Source: CAZPKH01 sp964407165
Lineage (GTDB): Bacteria; Bacteroidota; Bacteroidia; Bacteroidales; Muribaculaceae
Direction: 5' to 3'
NCBI GenBank assembly: GCA_964407165.1
Contig: CAYOUJ010000039.1
Span: 1-21,980, forward strand
DNA length: 21,980 bases
The notes beneath the pieces are model-generated. The model searched no databases, was not told the DNA's origin, and worked only from the letters and a program-made list of their open reading frames with translations. Shown piece by piece: positions 1 to 6,941 of this stretch; position 1 is the first letter of the stretch; every line of letters begins with the position of its first letter. Made by a program: the position numbers and the translations under genes.

Positions 1-24
1 AAATTTAGTTTTGACACTAAATTT
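1..24. repeat. Short AT-rich hairpin at the window edge
   Basis: AAATTTAGT (1-9) and ACTAAATTT (16-24) form a perfect 9-bp inverted repeat around a 6-nt loop. It lies beyond the 3' end of the minus-strand MATE gene. It could be part of a terminator for a gene outside the window, but the left context is missing. Confidence 0.5.
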
Positions 25-56
25 AGCTTTATTTAGCTATTCGCTGAGTAGTTACT

Positions 57-93
57 TAACCGGCTAATCGTGTAACCGGTTAAAGACCTTTGG
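57..93. repeat. Intergenic hairpin, copy 1 of a 21-bp repeat
   Basis: TTAACCGG and CCGGTTAA flank a short loop, and the stretch 73-93 (starting TAACCGGTTAAAG) is identical over 21 bp to 4734-4754. Both copies lie just past the 3' end of a minus-strand gene and both are followed by TGTGTGGG. A role in transcript ends is plausible but not shown. Confidence 0.65.
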
Positions 94-133
94 ACTGTGT
101 GGGCGGCAACCCATGCGGCCAAGGCGGGGATGT

Positions 134-156
134 GCGGCCGCCGGCGGCCGCCCTCC
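134..156 (-). repeat. GGAG-footed perfect palindrome after the MATE stop codon
   Basis: Bases 134-151 are a perfect 18-bp GC palindrome (GCGGCCGCC then its complement). Read on the minus strand it is preceded by GGAG (156-153), which directly follows the TAA stop of the MATE gene at 157-159. The layout, GGAG plus GC-rich hairpin, matches the family B copy at 4774-4804, also just behind a minus-strand stop codon. It may act as a transcript-end hairpin or be a REP-like repeat. Confidence 0.55.
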
Positions 157-1506
157 TTACTTGCGGGAGAGGCGGCGGAACTGGTAGTAGATGAGGATGG
201 CGGTGGCGAGGGTGGCGAAGCAGTCGCTGACGGGGTAGGCGGTCCAGACGCCGTCGAGCTGCATGAAGGTGGGGAGCCACAGCAGCAAGGGTATGAGGAA
301 GATTACCTGGCGGCAGAGGCTGAGGAAGATTGACTTGCCGGCCTTGCCGATGCTCTGGAAGAGGTTGGTGGCGACTATCTGGAAGCCGACCATCCAGAAT
401 GCCCGCAGGCCCAGGCGGAAGGTGTGTTCTGTCAGGTCGATGAGGGGCTCGTCGGTGGTGAATGCGCGTGCGATGAGGCGGGGGACGGCGTAGCCGCCGG
501 CGAGGCCGAGGAGGCACACGGCGGTGCAGGCGCCTGTTGCGAGCCAGAATGTGCGGCGGAGGCGGTGGATGAGGCCGGCGCCGTAGTTGTATCCGACGAT
601 GGGCTGCATGCCCTGGCAGATGCCGACGATGATCATGCAGAGCAGTGAGGTGTATGTGATGAAGATGCTCGCTGCGGCGATAGCGGTGTCGCCGCCGTAG
701 CGGTGGAGGGTATGGTTGACGATGACGCTGATGGCGCTGCCGGCGAGGTTGACGATGGAGGGTGCGGCGCCGATGGCGAAGATGCTCCAGACGATGTGCC
801 AGCGGAGGCGGTAGATGCCGCGCTGGAAGCGGAGACGGACCGACGGGCGGCAGAAGTGGAGCATGACGAAGGCGCAGGTGGTGGCCATGGCGATGTCGGT
901 GGCGATGGCGGCGCCTTTGATGCCCCAGTGGAAGATGAAGATGAACGTTGGGGCGAGGATGAGGTTGACGCCGGTGCCGATGAAGAGGGTGACCATGGCG
1001 CGGATGGGGTAGCCGGATGCGCGCATGATGTTGTTGAAGCTGAAGGTGAGGTTCATCAGCAGCATGCCGGGGAGTATCCAGGCCATGAAGTCGTGGGCGT
1101 AGGGGAGGGTCGCCTCGGAGGCTCCGAAGGCTATGAGTATGGGGTCGAGGAAGATGGCGAATACGGCGATGTAGACGATGGCGTTGGTGATGGTGAGGAC
1201 GAGGGAGTTGCCTAAAACCTGGAGTGCCTGGTCGAGGCGGTCGGCGCCGAGCATGATGGATGTGCGCGCGGCGGCGCCGGCGCCGATGAGCAGGCCGATG
1301 GCGGCCGAGAGGTTCATCACGGGGAAGGTGATGGCCAGGCCGGCGATGGCGTCGGGACCCATCACCTGGCCGATGAAGATGCGGTCGATGACGTTGAAGA
1401 TTGCGCTGACGACCATGCCGACCACGGCGGGGAGGCTGTAGTTCCACAGCAGGCGTGGTATGCTGCCGGTGGCGAGAATCTCTATGTTTCCCTGGACTGA
1501 TTTCAC
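157..1506 (-). CDS. MATE family multidrug/sodium-type efflux transporter
   Basis: A 449-residue polytopic inner-membrane protein of the multi antimicrobial extrusion family, which exports organic cations or other small molecules using an ion gradient; the substrate cannot be read from the sequence. The N-terminus has the family pattern (IPRLLWNYSLPAVVGMV, then NVIDRIFIGQ and a second helix with AGLAITFPVMNL). About 12 hydrophobic segments arranged as two similar halves fit the usual 440-460 residue length. The start is GTG, reading M-K-S-V-Q. The -7 box TACCTTTG lies only a few bases upstream (1519-1512, minus), so the mRNA would be nearly leaderless. It is divergent from the polysaccharide block across a long inverted repeat. 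The family call is secure; the start codon is less so. Confidence 0.93.
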   Translation of the reverse strand: MKSVQGNIEILATGSIPRLLWNYSLPAVVGMVVSAIFNVIDRIFIGQVMGPDAIAGLAITFPVMNLSAAIGLLIGAGAAARTSIMLGADRLDQALQVLGNSLVLTITNAIVYIAVFAIFLDPILIAFGASEATLPYAHDFMAWILPGMLLMNLTFSFNNIMRASGYPIRAMVTLFIGTGVNLILAPTFIFIFHWGIKGAAIATDIAMATTCAFVMLHFCRPSVRLRFQRGIYRLRWHIVWSIFAIGAAPSIVNLAGSAISVIVNHTLHRYGGDTAIAAASIFITYTSLLCMIIVGICQGMQPIVGYNYGAGLIHRLRRTFWLATGACTAVCLLGLAGGYAVPRLIARAFTTDEPLIDLTEHTFRLGLRAFWMVGFQIVATNLFQSIGKAGKSIFLSLCRQVIFLIPLLLWLPTFMQLDGVWTAYPVSDCFATLATAILIYYQFRRLSRK

Positions 1507-1511
1507 GGGTG

Positions 1512-1519
1512 CAAAGGTA
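1512..1519 (-). promoter_or_regulatory. -7 box of the MATE gene promoter
   Basis: The minus strand reads TACCTTTG, an exact match to the Bacteroidota -7 consensus TAnnTTTG. It ends five bases before the GTG start codon. No clear TTTG -33 box is seen 19 nt upstream, where the inverted repeat lies instead. Confidence 0.6.
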
Positions 1520-1529
1520 CGAAAAAATT

Positions 1530-1607
1530 AGTGATTAGTGAGCAGTGGTTAGTGATTAGTGACCATCCGGACGGCAGCTAGTCACTAATCACTGCTCACT
1601 AATCACT
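1530..1607. repeat. 26-bp inverted repeat between divergent genes
   Basis: Arms 1530-1555 and 1582-1607 are complementary at 25 of 26 positions around a 26-nt loop. The arms are themselves built from repeated GTGATTAGTGA-like units. It sits between two divergent promoters, so it is not a normal terminator; it could be a repeat element or a site controlling both genes. Confidence 0.75.
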
Positions 1608-1616
1608 GAAATTTTG

Positions 1617-1624
1617 TAACTTTG
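1617..1624 (+). promoter_or_regulatory. -7 box for the polysaccharide block
   Basis: TAACTTTG matches TAnnTTTG exactly. It overlaps a possible TTG start at 1622, which argues that translation begins downstream at ATG 1634 or 1655. A -33 box is not obvious. Confidence 0.55.
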
Positions 1625-1633
1625 CGGGCGCAA

Positions 1634-3022
1634 ATGGTAATTTTTGAGCGAAATATGCTGTTGGCGCAGGCGGCCGGGGTGTGTGCCGTGGTTGCGTCGC
1701 TGTTGCTGCTGCCGGGAGCGCCGGTGGCCGGCACCGCCGTGGCAATGACCACAGTATGGGCCGTGTGTGCTCTGATATACAGCCGCTTGGCTGCGGCTTC
1801 GCGCGGGGGGTTGCTGGTGCTTCTGGCGCTGTGGACTTTCATCAGCATCCTCAGTACTGCCAATGTTTGGTATTTCACCACGGCCTCCGGTGGCACGTGC
1901 GTCGAGCCGGTGCTGCACAACACCGACATGCAGATGTATTATTACTACGCCAAGGGCATCATCGCTGAGGACTTCACGGGCCACCAATATAATATGGTCG
2001 GGCTTGTGTTCGCTGTGGTGATGGAGCTTTTCGGGGTGTCGATAGTGACGCTGACGGTGCTGAGCGAGCTGGCGATTATGCTCACCATACTCATCACGGG
2101 GTACGTGGCGGCGCGGGTCACCGACGGCAAATCTCGAGCGTGCACCACGGCTATGGTGCTTATGGGCCTCATATCATACGTTACGGCGATGGGGACGATG
2201 GTGCTTAAAGACCCGCTGACCATGCTTGGGATGGCGCTGGTGACATTAGGTCTGCTGGCGTTTCAAGACAGATCAAAGCCAAGGACTTGGTGGCTGCTTG
2301 CGGCGTTTGCCGCGGGGTGTGGGCTATTAGTGTACATGCGCATGCAGTATCTGGTGATGGCCGCTGTCGGGGTATTGTTGACGATGCGTCTCAACCGCCG
2401 GTGTATCTGGCTGGCAGCGTGCATGATAGGAGTGTGCCTGCTGTTGTATGCCGCTCAACGGCTGATGCGCCCCGATGTGATAGTGCAGCCCTTTGAGAAG
2501 TTCGCCGACCGACAGTTCATGCAGGACGCCTACGTGACTGATATTGAGGCCGCCCACGGGTTTTATGACGCCTTCGCGGCGCGGTTCTTGGGTGAATATC
2601 CCCTCTGGCTGCGCTTGGTGTGCACACCGTTCACGGCTGTGGTGCAATACTTTATACCGTTTTTCTGGACAGCGGGGCGGCATGTGGACTTCGGCCCGTC
2701 GATGGTATACGCCCACTTCGGGTTCGGCTGGTATCTTGTGGGCGGACTAATTCTATATTATGTCATTTTCGGGCTGCCCCGGGCGCCGCGGATGCTGTTG
2801 CGGCTGACGGTGTGGGGCGCGCTTATGTGGCTCGTGCCGGCATTCATGACCGCGGGCCTGGTGTCGCGCTACTGGCTCCCGATGCTGCCTGCGCTCATCC
2901 CGGGGGCGACGGTGGCGTGGCTGGAGATGCGGCGTCGGCGGTCGTTTAAAATTTACGCCGGAGTATACGCTTTGGCGGTAATTTTCGTTTTATTAACAGC
3001 ATATATGCTCACCGCGCAATGA
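1634..3022 (+). CDS. Polytopic membrane protein, probable surface-polysaccharide enzyme (GT-C or Wzy-like)
   Basis: About 462 residues with roughly 10-12 hydrophobic segments and short charged loops. Visible marks are a loop with HNTDMQMYYYYAKGI, a KDPL motif before a helix (GTMVLKDPLTMLGMAL), and an Arg-rich C-terminus. Such an acidic extracytoplasmic loop among many helices is typical of GT-C glycosyltransferases and O-antigen polymerases, but I cannot assign a family. The last 4 bases overlap the next gene (ATGA), a GT2 glycosyltransferase, so the two are probably translated together in glycan assembly. The ATG at 1634 was chosen because the open frame's TTG at 1622 lies within the -7 box; ATG 1655 would give a more usual leader. 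Confidence 0.72.
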   Translation: MVIFERNMLLAQAAGVCAVVASLLLLPGAPVAGTAVAMTTVWAVCALIYSRLAAASRGGLLVLLALWTFISILSTANVWYFTTASGGTCVEPVLHNTDMQMYYYYAKGIIAEDFTGHQYNMVGLVFAVVMELFGVSIVTLTVLSELAIMLTILITGYVAARVTDGKSRACTTAMVLMGLISYVTAMGTMVLKDPLTMLGMALVTLGLLAFQDRSKPRTWWLLAAFAAGCGLLVYMRMQYLVMAAVGVLLTMRLNRRCIWLAACMIGVCLLLYAAQRLMRPDVIVQPFEKFADRQFMQDAYVTDIEAAHGFYDAFAARFLGEYPLWLRLVCTPFTAVVQYFIPFFWTAGRHVDFGPSMVYAHFGFGWYLVGGLILYYVIFGLPRAPRMLLRLTVWGALMWLVPAFMTAGLVSRYWLPMLPALIPGATVAWLEMRRRRSFKIYAGVYALAVIFVLLTAYMLTAQ

Positions 3023-3765
3023 AAGTCTCCATCATCACACCGACGCTCAATAACGGGGAGGCCCTGCGCCGCACTATCGACAGTGTGGTCGCACAGTCGT
3101 ACCATGACATTGAGCTTGTGATAGTTGACGGCGGGAGCACTGACAACTCACTGGACATTATCCACGAGCTCGACCATCGCCATCCGACCATGATCAAGTG
3201 GCTGTCGGAGCCTGACGACGGTGTGTATCATGCTCTCAACAAGGGCATTGCGCTGGCTACGGGTGACGTCATAGGCACACTTCACGGCAACGACTTCCTC
3301 GTCGCGCCCGACATCATCGACCGCATAGTGCGGGTGATGGAAGAGGCGCCGGAGGTGCCGTACGTCTACGGCGACGTGCACTACTTCGCCGAGCCGTCGG
3401 GGCGTTGCGTGCGCCTCTACAGCGGGTCGCCGCATCTTGCTGACAATTTGCGCATGGGCATCGCGCCGCCGCACCCGTCGCTGTACATCCGCTCGGAGGT
3501 GCTAAGCGAGGTGGGAGGCTACCGCGAGGACTATCGCGTGGCCGCTGATTTCGAGCTGTTTGTGCGTCTGGCGTTTGTCTATGGCATCATTGGGCGCTAC
3601 ATACCGCTCGACATGGTGGGCATGTCGTTGGGCGGCCTTTCGACGAGCCTGCGCAACCGGCTTATAACCAATAATGTGGAGAAGATGCGCGCGCTGCGCG
3701 AGAACGGCGTGTCGCGTCACGGGCTTGGCATCCTCAAGCGCTACCTCTTCACGCCTTTTCAGTGA
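3019..3765 (+). CDS. Family 2 glycosyltransferase (GT-A fold)
   Basis: A 248-residue cytosolic or membrane-associated enzyme that transfers a sugar from a nucleotide donor to a growing glycan. The N-terminal MKVSIITPTLNN strand, the VDGGSTDNS motif (residues 36-44) that binds the nucleotide, and HGND (89-92) in the place of the metal-binding DxD motif are all typical of the WcaA-like branch of GT2. The later YVYGDV and PHPSLYIR stretches are also common there. Length is normal for this branch. It overlaps the upstream membrane protein by 4 nt. Donor and acceptor are unknown; a role in capsule, O-antigen or protein glycan synthesis is inferred from the neighbours. Confidence 0.92.
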   Translation: MKVSIITPTLNNGEALRRTIDSVVAQSYHDIELVIVDGGSTDNSLDIIHELDHRHPTMIKWLSEPDDGVYHALNKGIALATGDVIGTLHGNDFLVAPDIIDRIVRVMEEAPEVPYVYGDVHYFAEPSGRCVRLYSGSPHLADNLRMGIAPPHPSLYIRSEVLSEVGGYREDYRVAADFELFVRLAFVYGIIGRYIPLDMVGMSLGGLSTSLRNRLITNNVEKMRALRENGVSRHGLGILKRYLFTPFQ

Positions 3766-3770
3766 GTGGA

Positions 3771-3838
3771 TGAGTTAATGAGTTAAAGAGTTAAAGATTT
3801 AAAGAATTAAAGAAATAAAGGGTTAAAGATTTGATGAG
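3771..3838 (+). repeat. Degenerate tandem repeat of GAGTTAAA-like units
   Basis: The space between the GT2 and MptE-like genes consists of imperfect 8-10 nt units (GAGTTAAAGA, TTTAAAGAAT, GGGTTAAAGAT). The spacing is irregular and there is no hairpin. It separates two same-strand genes and has no visible promoter box. Confidence 0.6.
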
Positions 3839-3847
3839 TGATTAGGC

Positions 3848-4690
3848 ATGAGCAAATTGGATAAGATATCGGAGTTTTTCGGGCGCTTGGGCGCATCTGC
3901 CAAGGGGCTGGCGAAGATGGCGTTGCAGTCGCGGCGTCCGTTTCGTGCGCCTGAAGGGGTCGAGGGCCCGCTCATAGTGATGGGCAACGGGCCGTCGCTC
4001 GCCGACACCATTCGCGATGACATGGACGCCCTGCGCCGCTATCCCGCCATGGCCGTCAATTTCGCCGCCAACACGCCGGAGTTTCAGCAACTTAAGCCCC
4101 GATACTACATCCTTGCCGACCCGCATTTCTTCAACCCCGCCGGCGACCCTAACGTCGAGCGGCTGTGGCTCAACCTGCGCGGGGCCGACTGGACTCTGAC
4201 GCTGCTCGTTCCCGCCAAGGCCACCGTGCCGGAGATGCCTGCCAATGTGCAGGTCGCGCGGTTCAATCCCGTCGGTGTCGAGGGATTTGCGTGGGTGGAG
4301 GATTGGGCATATTCAGCGGGGCGGGGGATGCCGCGGCCGCGCAATGTGCTCATTCCCGCCATTATGTGCGGCATACGCCTGGGTTACAAGGAGATATACG
4401 TCGTCGGCGCCGACCACTCGTGGATGCGCACGCTGTCTGTCGACTCCGACAACCGCGTGGTCAGCGTGCAGCCCCACTTCTACAAGGACAACACCTCCGA
4501 GGCCGAGCGTGTCACCTCCGTCTACTCCGGCTTGCGGCTGCACCAGGTAGTGCAGAGCTTCTACGTCGCCTTCCGCGCCTACCACCGCATAGCCGCCCAT
4601 GCCGCGCGCCACGGCATCCATATCTACAACGCCACCCCCGTTTCCATGATCGACGCCTTCCCCCGCCGCCACCTGCCATTAGGGCAGTAA
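3848..4690 (+). CDS. MptE/DUF115-like protein, putative glycan-related enzyme
   Basis: 280 residues. A nucleotide-binding-like motif, LIVMGNGPSL (GNGPS at 46-50), opens the core, followed by MAVNFAAN, YYILADPHFF, and a second conserved block PAIMCGIRLGYKEIYVVGADHSW (GADH at 187-190, written here in two parts of the same region). The pair of blocks resembles DUF115 (6-hydroxymethylpterin pyrophosphokinase MptE-like) and, more distantly, GT42 sialyltransferases, whose motifs include GNGPSL and GYKEIYL-GIDFY. Its place behind a GT2 gene favours a job in surface-glycan modification. The exact reaction is not recognised. The gene is followed by a hairpin shared with the facing C69 gene. Confidence 0.7.
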   Translation: MSKLDKISEFFGRLGASAKGLAKMALQSRRPFRAPEGVEGPLIVMGNGPSLADTIRDDMDALRRYPAMAVNFAANTPEFQQLKPRYYILADPHFFNPAGDPNVERLWLNLRGADWTLTLLVPAKATVPEMPANVQVARFNPVGVEGFAWVEDWAYSAGRGMPRPRNVLIPAIMCGIRLGYKEIYVVGADHSWMRTLSVDSDNRVVSVQPHFYKDNTSEAERVTSVYSGLRLHQVVQSFYVAFRAYHRIAAHAARHGIHIYNATPVSMIDAFPRRHLPLGQ

Positions 4691-4710
4691 GGAATTTAAG
4701 GAAATTAAGG

Positions 4711-4754
4711 AGGTCTTTAACCGATTAGACGATTAACCGGTTAAAGACCTTTGG
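4711..4754. terminator. 13-bp inverted repeat between convergent genes, copy 2 of the 21-bp repeat
   Basis: AGGTCTTTAACCG (4711-4723) and CGGTTAAAGACCT (4738-4750) are perfectly complementary with a 14-nt loop. The genes on either side converge, so it is well placed as a two-way terminator, although the T-runs after the stem are weak. Bases 4734-4754 are identical to 73-93. Confidence 0.6.
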
Positions 4755-4773
4755 TGTGTGGGGAGGGCTGGCG

Positions 4774-4804
4774 GGCAAAGCGGGCGCGGGGGCGCTTCGC
4801 CTCC
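4774..4804 (-). repeat. Family B-like GGAG hairpin after the C69 stop codon
   Basis: On the minus strand, GGAG (4804-4801) begins a GC-rich hairpin: GGCGAAGCG pairs with CGCTTTGCC apart from one mismatch. It lies one base beyond the TAA stop at 4806-4808. The foot and stem start (GGAGGCGA) are the same as the family B copies inside the thioesterase gene at 13346-13370 and 13429-13453. Confidence 0.55.
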
Positions 4805-4805
4805 T

Positions 4806-6449
4806 TTATTTGAAGTCGGGTTGGGTGACGCGGAAATGGTCTCCGTTTTCGTCGACGATGCCACGGAAGTAGCGCTCGTCGTCATAGCCGCCGAAGACGG
4901 GGTATTCGGGGACGCCCTCGGGGGTGCGTGCAAACTGTCCGTCGCGCTCCTTCTTGATGTTGCCGTCGAGATATTTCACGAGCAGGTATTCAGCGAGCCG
5001 GCGGTATTGCTCGACGTATGTGCGGGCGCGCATGGCGGTGTGGTCGTTGAGGAGGCCGACGGCGACGTCGGGGTCGAGCGTGGGCACCTCCTGCAGCAGC
5101 AGGGCGACCTCTTGGTGGAGTGTGTCTTCGATGGCACACTGCACACGGCGGATGTCGGGTATCATCTGCGAGTAGCGGTTATATGCCTGGTTTGCGACGA
5201 TGTTGTTGACCCAGAAGGCGGAGGAGAGGCTGACGTTGTAGAGGTCGCCGTTGCCCTCGGCAAACTCGTGGGGGACGGTGGTGACGCATGAGTAGACGGG
5301 GACGTAGACGCAGGTGTTGGCATCGTCGACGCCGAACCAGAGTATGCCGCGCATCTGCGGGGGGAAGTCGGCGTTCATCTGGCTGACGAAGGAGAATCCG
5401 GTCTGCTGTGTGGCTATTGCGCGCTCGTGGGTATATTTCACAGAGTCAACGGTATAGGTCATTGGTCGCCAGCGGTAGGGGACGTGGTAGGGGCCGGCGC
5501 CGACGTCCTTGGTCATGTCGTAAGGGGTGCCCTCGAAGTGGTCGCGCATCATCCACTGGACGTCGCGGACGCTGACGAGGCTGTCGGGCTTGACCCACAG
5601 GGGCATGATCTCCCCCTCGGCGCGGTCGATCCACGGCAGGTAGCGCTCCATGCCGGAGGCGCAGCGGTTGAACCACGCCCACACGCGGGCGTCGCAGCCG
5701 CGCAGGGCGCTGAAGTCGGTTTCGGCGTAGGCCTTCGAGAAGTCAAACTCCTCGTCCTTGCCCGAGAAGTAGCCCATCTTGCGGGCGAACTTGATGACGT
5801 CGGGTGCGTAGAGGGTGTTCTCCTTGTCTTTGAGGGGGAAGGTGTGAATGCGGGAGTGGTTGGCGTGACCGGAGATGCAGTCGTCGGGGATGCGTCGGGC
5901 GACCCACACGGCGCCCTTTTCCGACGGGCCTTTGCCGATCATCTCCATGACCCAGATTTCGTCGGGGTCGGCGATGGAGAATGATTCCCCCTCGCTGTAA
6001 TAGCCGTAGTCGCGGACCAGGTCGGTCATGACCTTGATGGCCTCGCGGGCTGTGCGCGCGCGCTGGAGGGCGATGTAGATGAGGGAGCCGTAGTCGACGA
6101 TGCCGGTGGTGTCCTGCAGCTCGGGACGGCCGCCCCAGGTGCTCTCGGAGATGGTGAGGCCGTGCTCGTTCATGTTGCCGATGGTGGCGTAGGTATGGGC
6201 CACTTCGGGTATCTCGCCGAGGTATTTGTTTGAGTCCCAGTCGTATACTTTGCGCATGGCGCCCCGGGGGTGGTCGGCGGCGTCCTGCTTGGGGAGGGTG
6301 CCGTAAAGGGTGTGGCTGTCAGCGGCATAGCTGATGATGGTTGAGCCGTCGGCGGAGGCCTTCTTGCCCACGAGCAGCGAGGTGCACGCCCAGGCATGGG
6401 CGGCTCCGAGGAGCAGAGCGGCGGCTGCAAGAGTGATGATTCGGTTCAT
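4806..6449 (-). CDS. Secreted C69 family dipeptidase
   Basis: 547 residues. The first 21 residues form a signal peptide (MNRIITLAAAALLLGAAHAWA) and residue 22 is Cys in ACTSLLVG; in family C69 (PepD-like Ntn hydrolases) this Cys becomes the N-terminal nucleophile after removal of the leader. The downstream stretch with IGNMNEHGLTISESTWGG and the later EMIGKGPSEKGAVWVARRIPDD block are typical of the family. It would cleave dipeptides in the periplasm or at the cell surface, feeding amino-acid uptake. Length matches Bacteroidales members. It is monocistronic: the tRNA-Gln terminator lies upstream and a convergent gene downstream. Family assignment is firm, substrate preference unknown. Confidence 0.93.
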   Translation of the reverse strand: MNRIITLAAAALLLGAAHAWACTSLLVGKKASADGSTIISYAADSHTLYGTLPKQDAADHPRGAMRKVYDWDSNKYLGEIPEVAHTYATIGNMNEHGLTISESTWGGRPELQDTTGIVDYGSLIYIALQRARTAREAIKVMTDLVRDYGYYSEGESFSIADPDEIWVMEMIGKGPSEKGAVWVARRIPDDCISGHANHSRIHTFPLKDKENTLYAPDVIKFARKMGYFSGKDEEFDFSKAYAETDFSALRGCDARVWAWFNRCASGMERYLPWIDRAEGEIMPLWVKPDSLVSVRDVQWMMRDHFEGTPYDMTKDVGAGPYHVPYRWRPMTYTVDSVKYTHERAIATQQTGFSFVSQMNADFPPQMRGILWFGVDDANTCVYVPVYSCVTTVPHEFAEGNGDLYNVSLSSAFWVNNIVANQAYNRYSQMIPDIRRVQCAIEDTLHQEVALLLQEVPTLDPDVAVGLLNDHTAMRARTYVEQYRRLAEYLLVKYLDGNIKKERDGQFARTPEGVPEYPVFGGYDDERYFRGIVDENGDHFRVTQPDFK

Positions 6450-6474
6450 GTTATAGCGGTTTATAATTTACATT

Positions 6475-6524
6475 TAAAAAGGCATTTAGCATTTGTCAGA
6501 TAAAGCGATAAATGCTAAATGCCT
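6475..6524 (-). terminator. Rho-independent terminator of tRNA-Gln
   Basis: A perfect 15-bp inverted repeat (6480-6494 and 6510-6524, AGGCATTTAGCATTT) with a 15-nt loop is followed on the minus strand by a T-run. It begins two bases past the encoded CCA of tRNA-Gln and ends before the C69 gene, so it should separate the two transcripts. Confidence 0.85.
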
Positions 6525-6525
6525 G

Positions 6526-6599
6526 TGGTTGTCTTACCAGGATTCGAACCTGGACAGGCAGAACCAAAACCTGCAGTGCTACCATTACACCATAAGACA
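6526..6599 (-). tRNA. tRNA-Gln (anticodon TTG), CCA encoded
   Basis: The minus strand folds as a full cloverleaf: acceptor TGTCTTA/TAAGACA, D stem GTGT/GCAC, anticodon stem GCAGG/TCTGC with loop TTTTGGT (anticodon TTG), and T arm CCAGG-TTCGAAT-CCTGG. The discriminator is A (6529), followed by CCA at 6528-6526 in the DNA. The mature part without CCA is 6529-6599. A promoter lies upstream and a strong terminator downstream. Confidence 0.95.
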
Positions 6600-6646
6600 A
6601 TCGTGATGGCCCAAAGCTCCCTTTGCGGTGGGCTCTAAAGTCGGTG

Positions 6647-6677
6647 CAAAGATAGTGCATTTTGGGGGAATGTGCAA
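6647..6677 (-). promoter_or_regulatory. Promoter of tRNA-Gln
   Basis: On the minus strand TTGC (6677-6674) lies exactly 19 nt upstream of TATCTTTG (6654-6647). This is the Bacteroidota sigma factor pattern and is the same as in front of the second tRNA-Glu. The leader of about 40 nt to the tRNA contains a GCCC/GGGC hairpin at 6608-6632. Confidence 0.8.
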
Positions 6678-6710
6678 GAAAAAGCGTAATTTTAAGGTGA
6701 AACGCCGGGG

Positions 6711-6785
6711 ATAATCGATGAAACATCGATAGGTAATCGATAATCTATCGATGGATTGTCGATAATCTATCGATGGGTTATCGAC
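6711..6785. repeat. Cluster of ATCGAT palindromes with a 17-bp direct repeat
   Basis: The stretch contains several ATCGAT/TCGATA motifs. CGATAATCTATCGATGG occurs at 6738-6754 and again at 6760-6776, a 22-bp period. It lies between tRNA-Glu and the tRNA-Gln promoter. A related but different cluster is at 18461-18506. Confidence 0.7.
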
Positions 6786-6808
6786 AGGCGTCGAGGGGAT
6801 GCACCAAA

Positions 6809-6833
6809 GCCTCCGCGCGGGGATGGCGGAGGC
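6809..6833 (-). terminator. Hairpin after tRNA-Glu
   Basis: GCCTCCGC (6809-6816) and GCGGAGGC (6826-6833) form a perfect 8-bp GC-rich stem with a 9-nt loop, 8 bases past the tRNA end. On the minus strand it is followed by TTTGGTG, a weak T-run. It is a likely transcript end for the tRNA-Glu / rpsT / tRNA-Glu unit. Confidence 0.55.
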
Positions 6834-6841
6834 GTGGCGGG

Positions 6842-6913
6842 TAGCCCATAGGAGAATCGAACTCCTCTTTCAAGAATGAAAATCTTGCGTCCTAACCGAT
6901 AGACGAATGGGCC
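6842..6913 (-). tRNA. tRNA-Glu (anticodon TTC), copy 1, CCA not encoded
   Basis: Cloverleaf on the minus strand: acceptor GGCCCAT/ATGGGCT (with a G-T first pair), D stem GTCT/GGAC, anticodon stem CAAGA/TCTTG with loop TTTTCAT (anticodon TTC), T arm with TTCGATT. The discriminator A is followed by CCC, so CCA must be added after transcription, unlike the two other tRNAs here. It lies 28 nt downstream of rpsT. Confidence 0.94.
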
Positions 6914-6941
6914 CTTCCTGTTGGGGCTGCAGCCGGAGTGG

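Noticed and set aside
80..1447. 455-residue open frame on the minus strand overlapping the MATE gene
   Set aside because: It is an Arg/His/Pro-rich shadow frame caused by high GC; the overlapping frame encodes a clear MATE protein.
3848..4690. Naming the MptE-like protein a sialyltransferase
   Set aside because: GNGPSL and GYKEIYVVGAD resemble GT42 motifs, but the rest does not match well and no sialic-acid genes are nearby.
6778..6786. TTATCGACA as a DnaA box
   Set aside because: It has one change from TTATCCACA and lies in a TATCGA-rich repeat; no other boxes, dnaA or AT-rich unwinding region are near.
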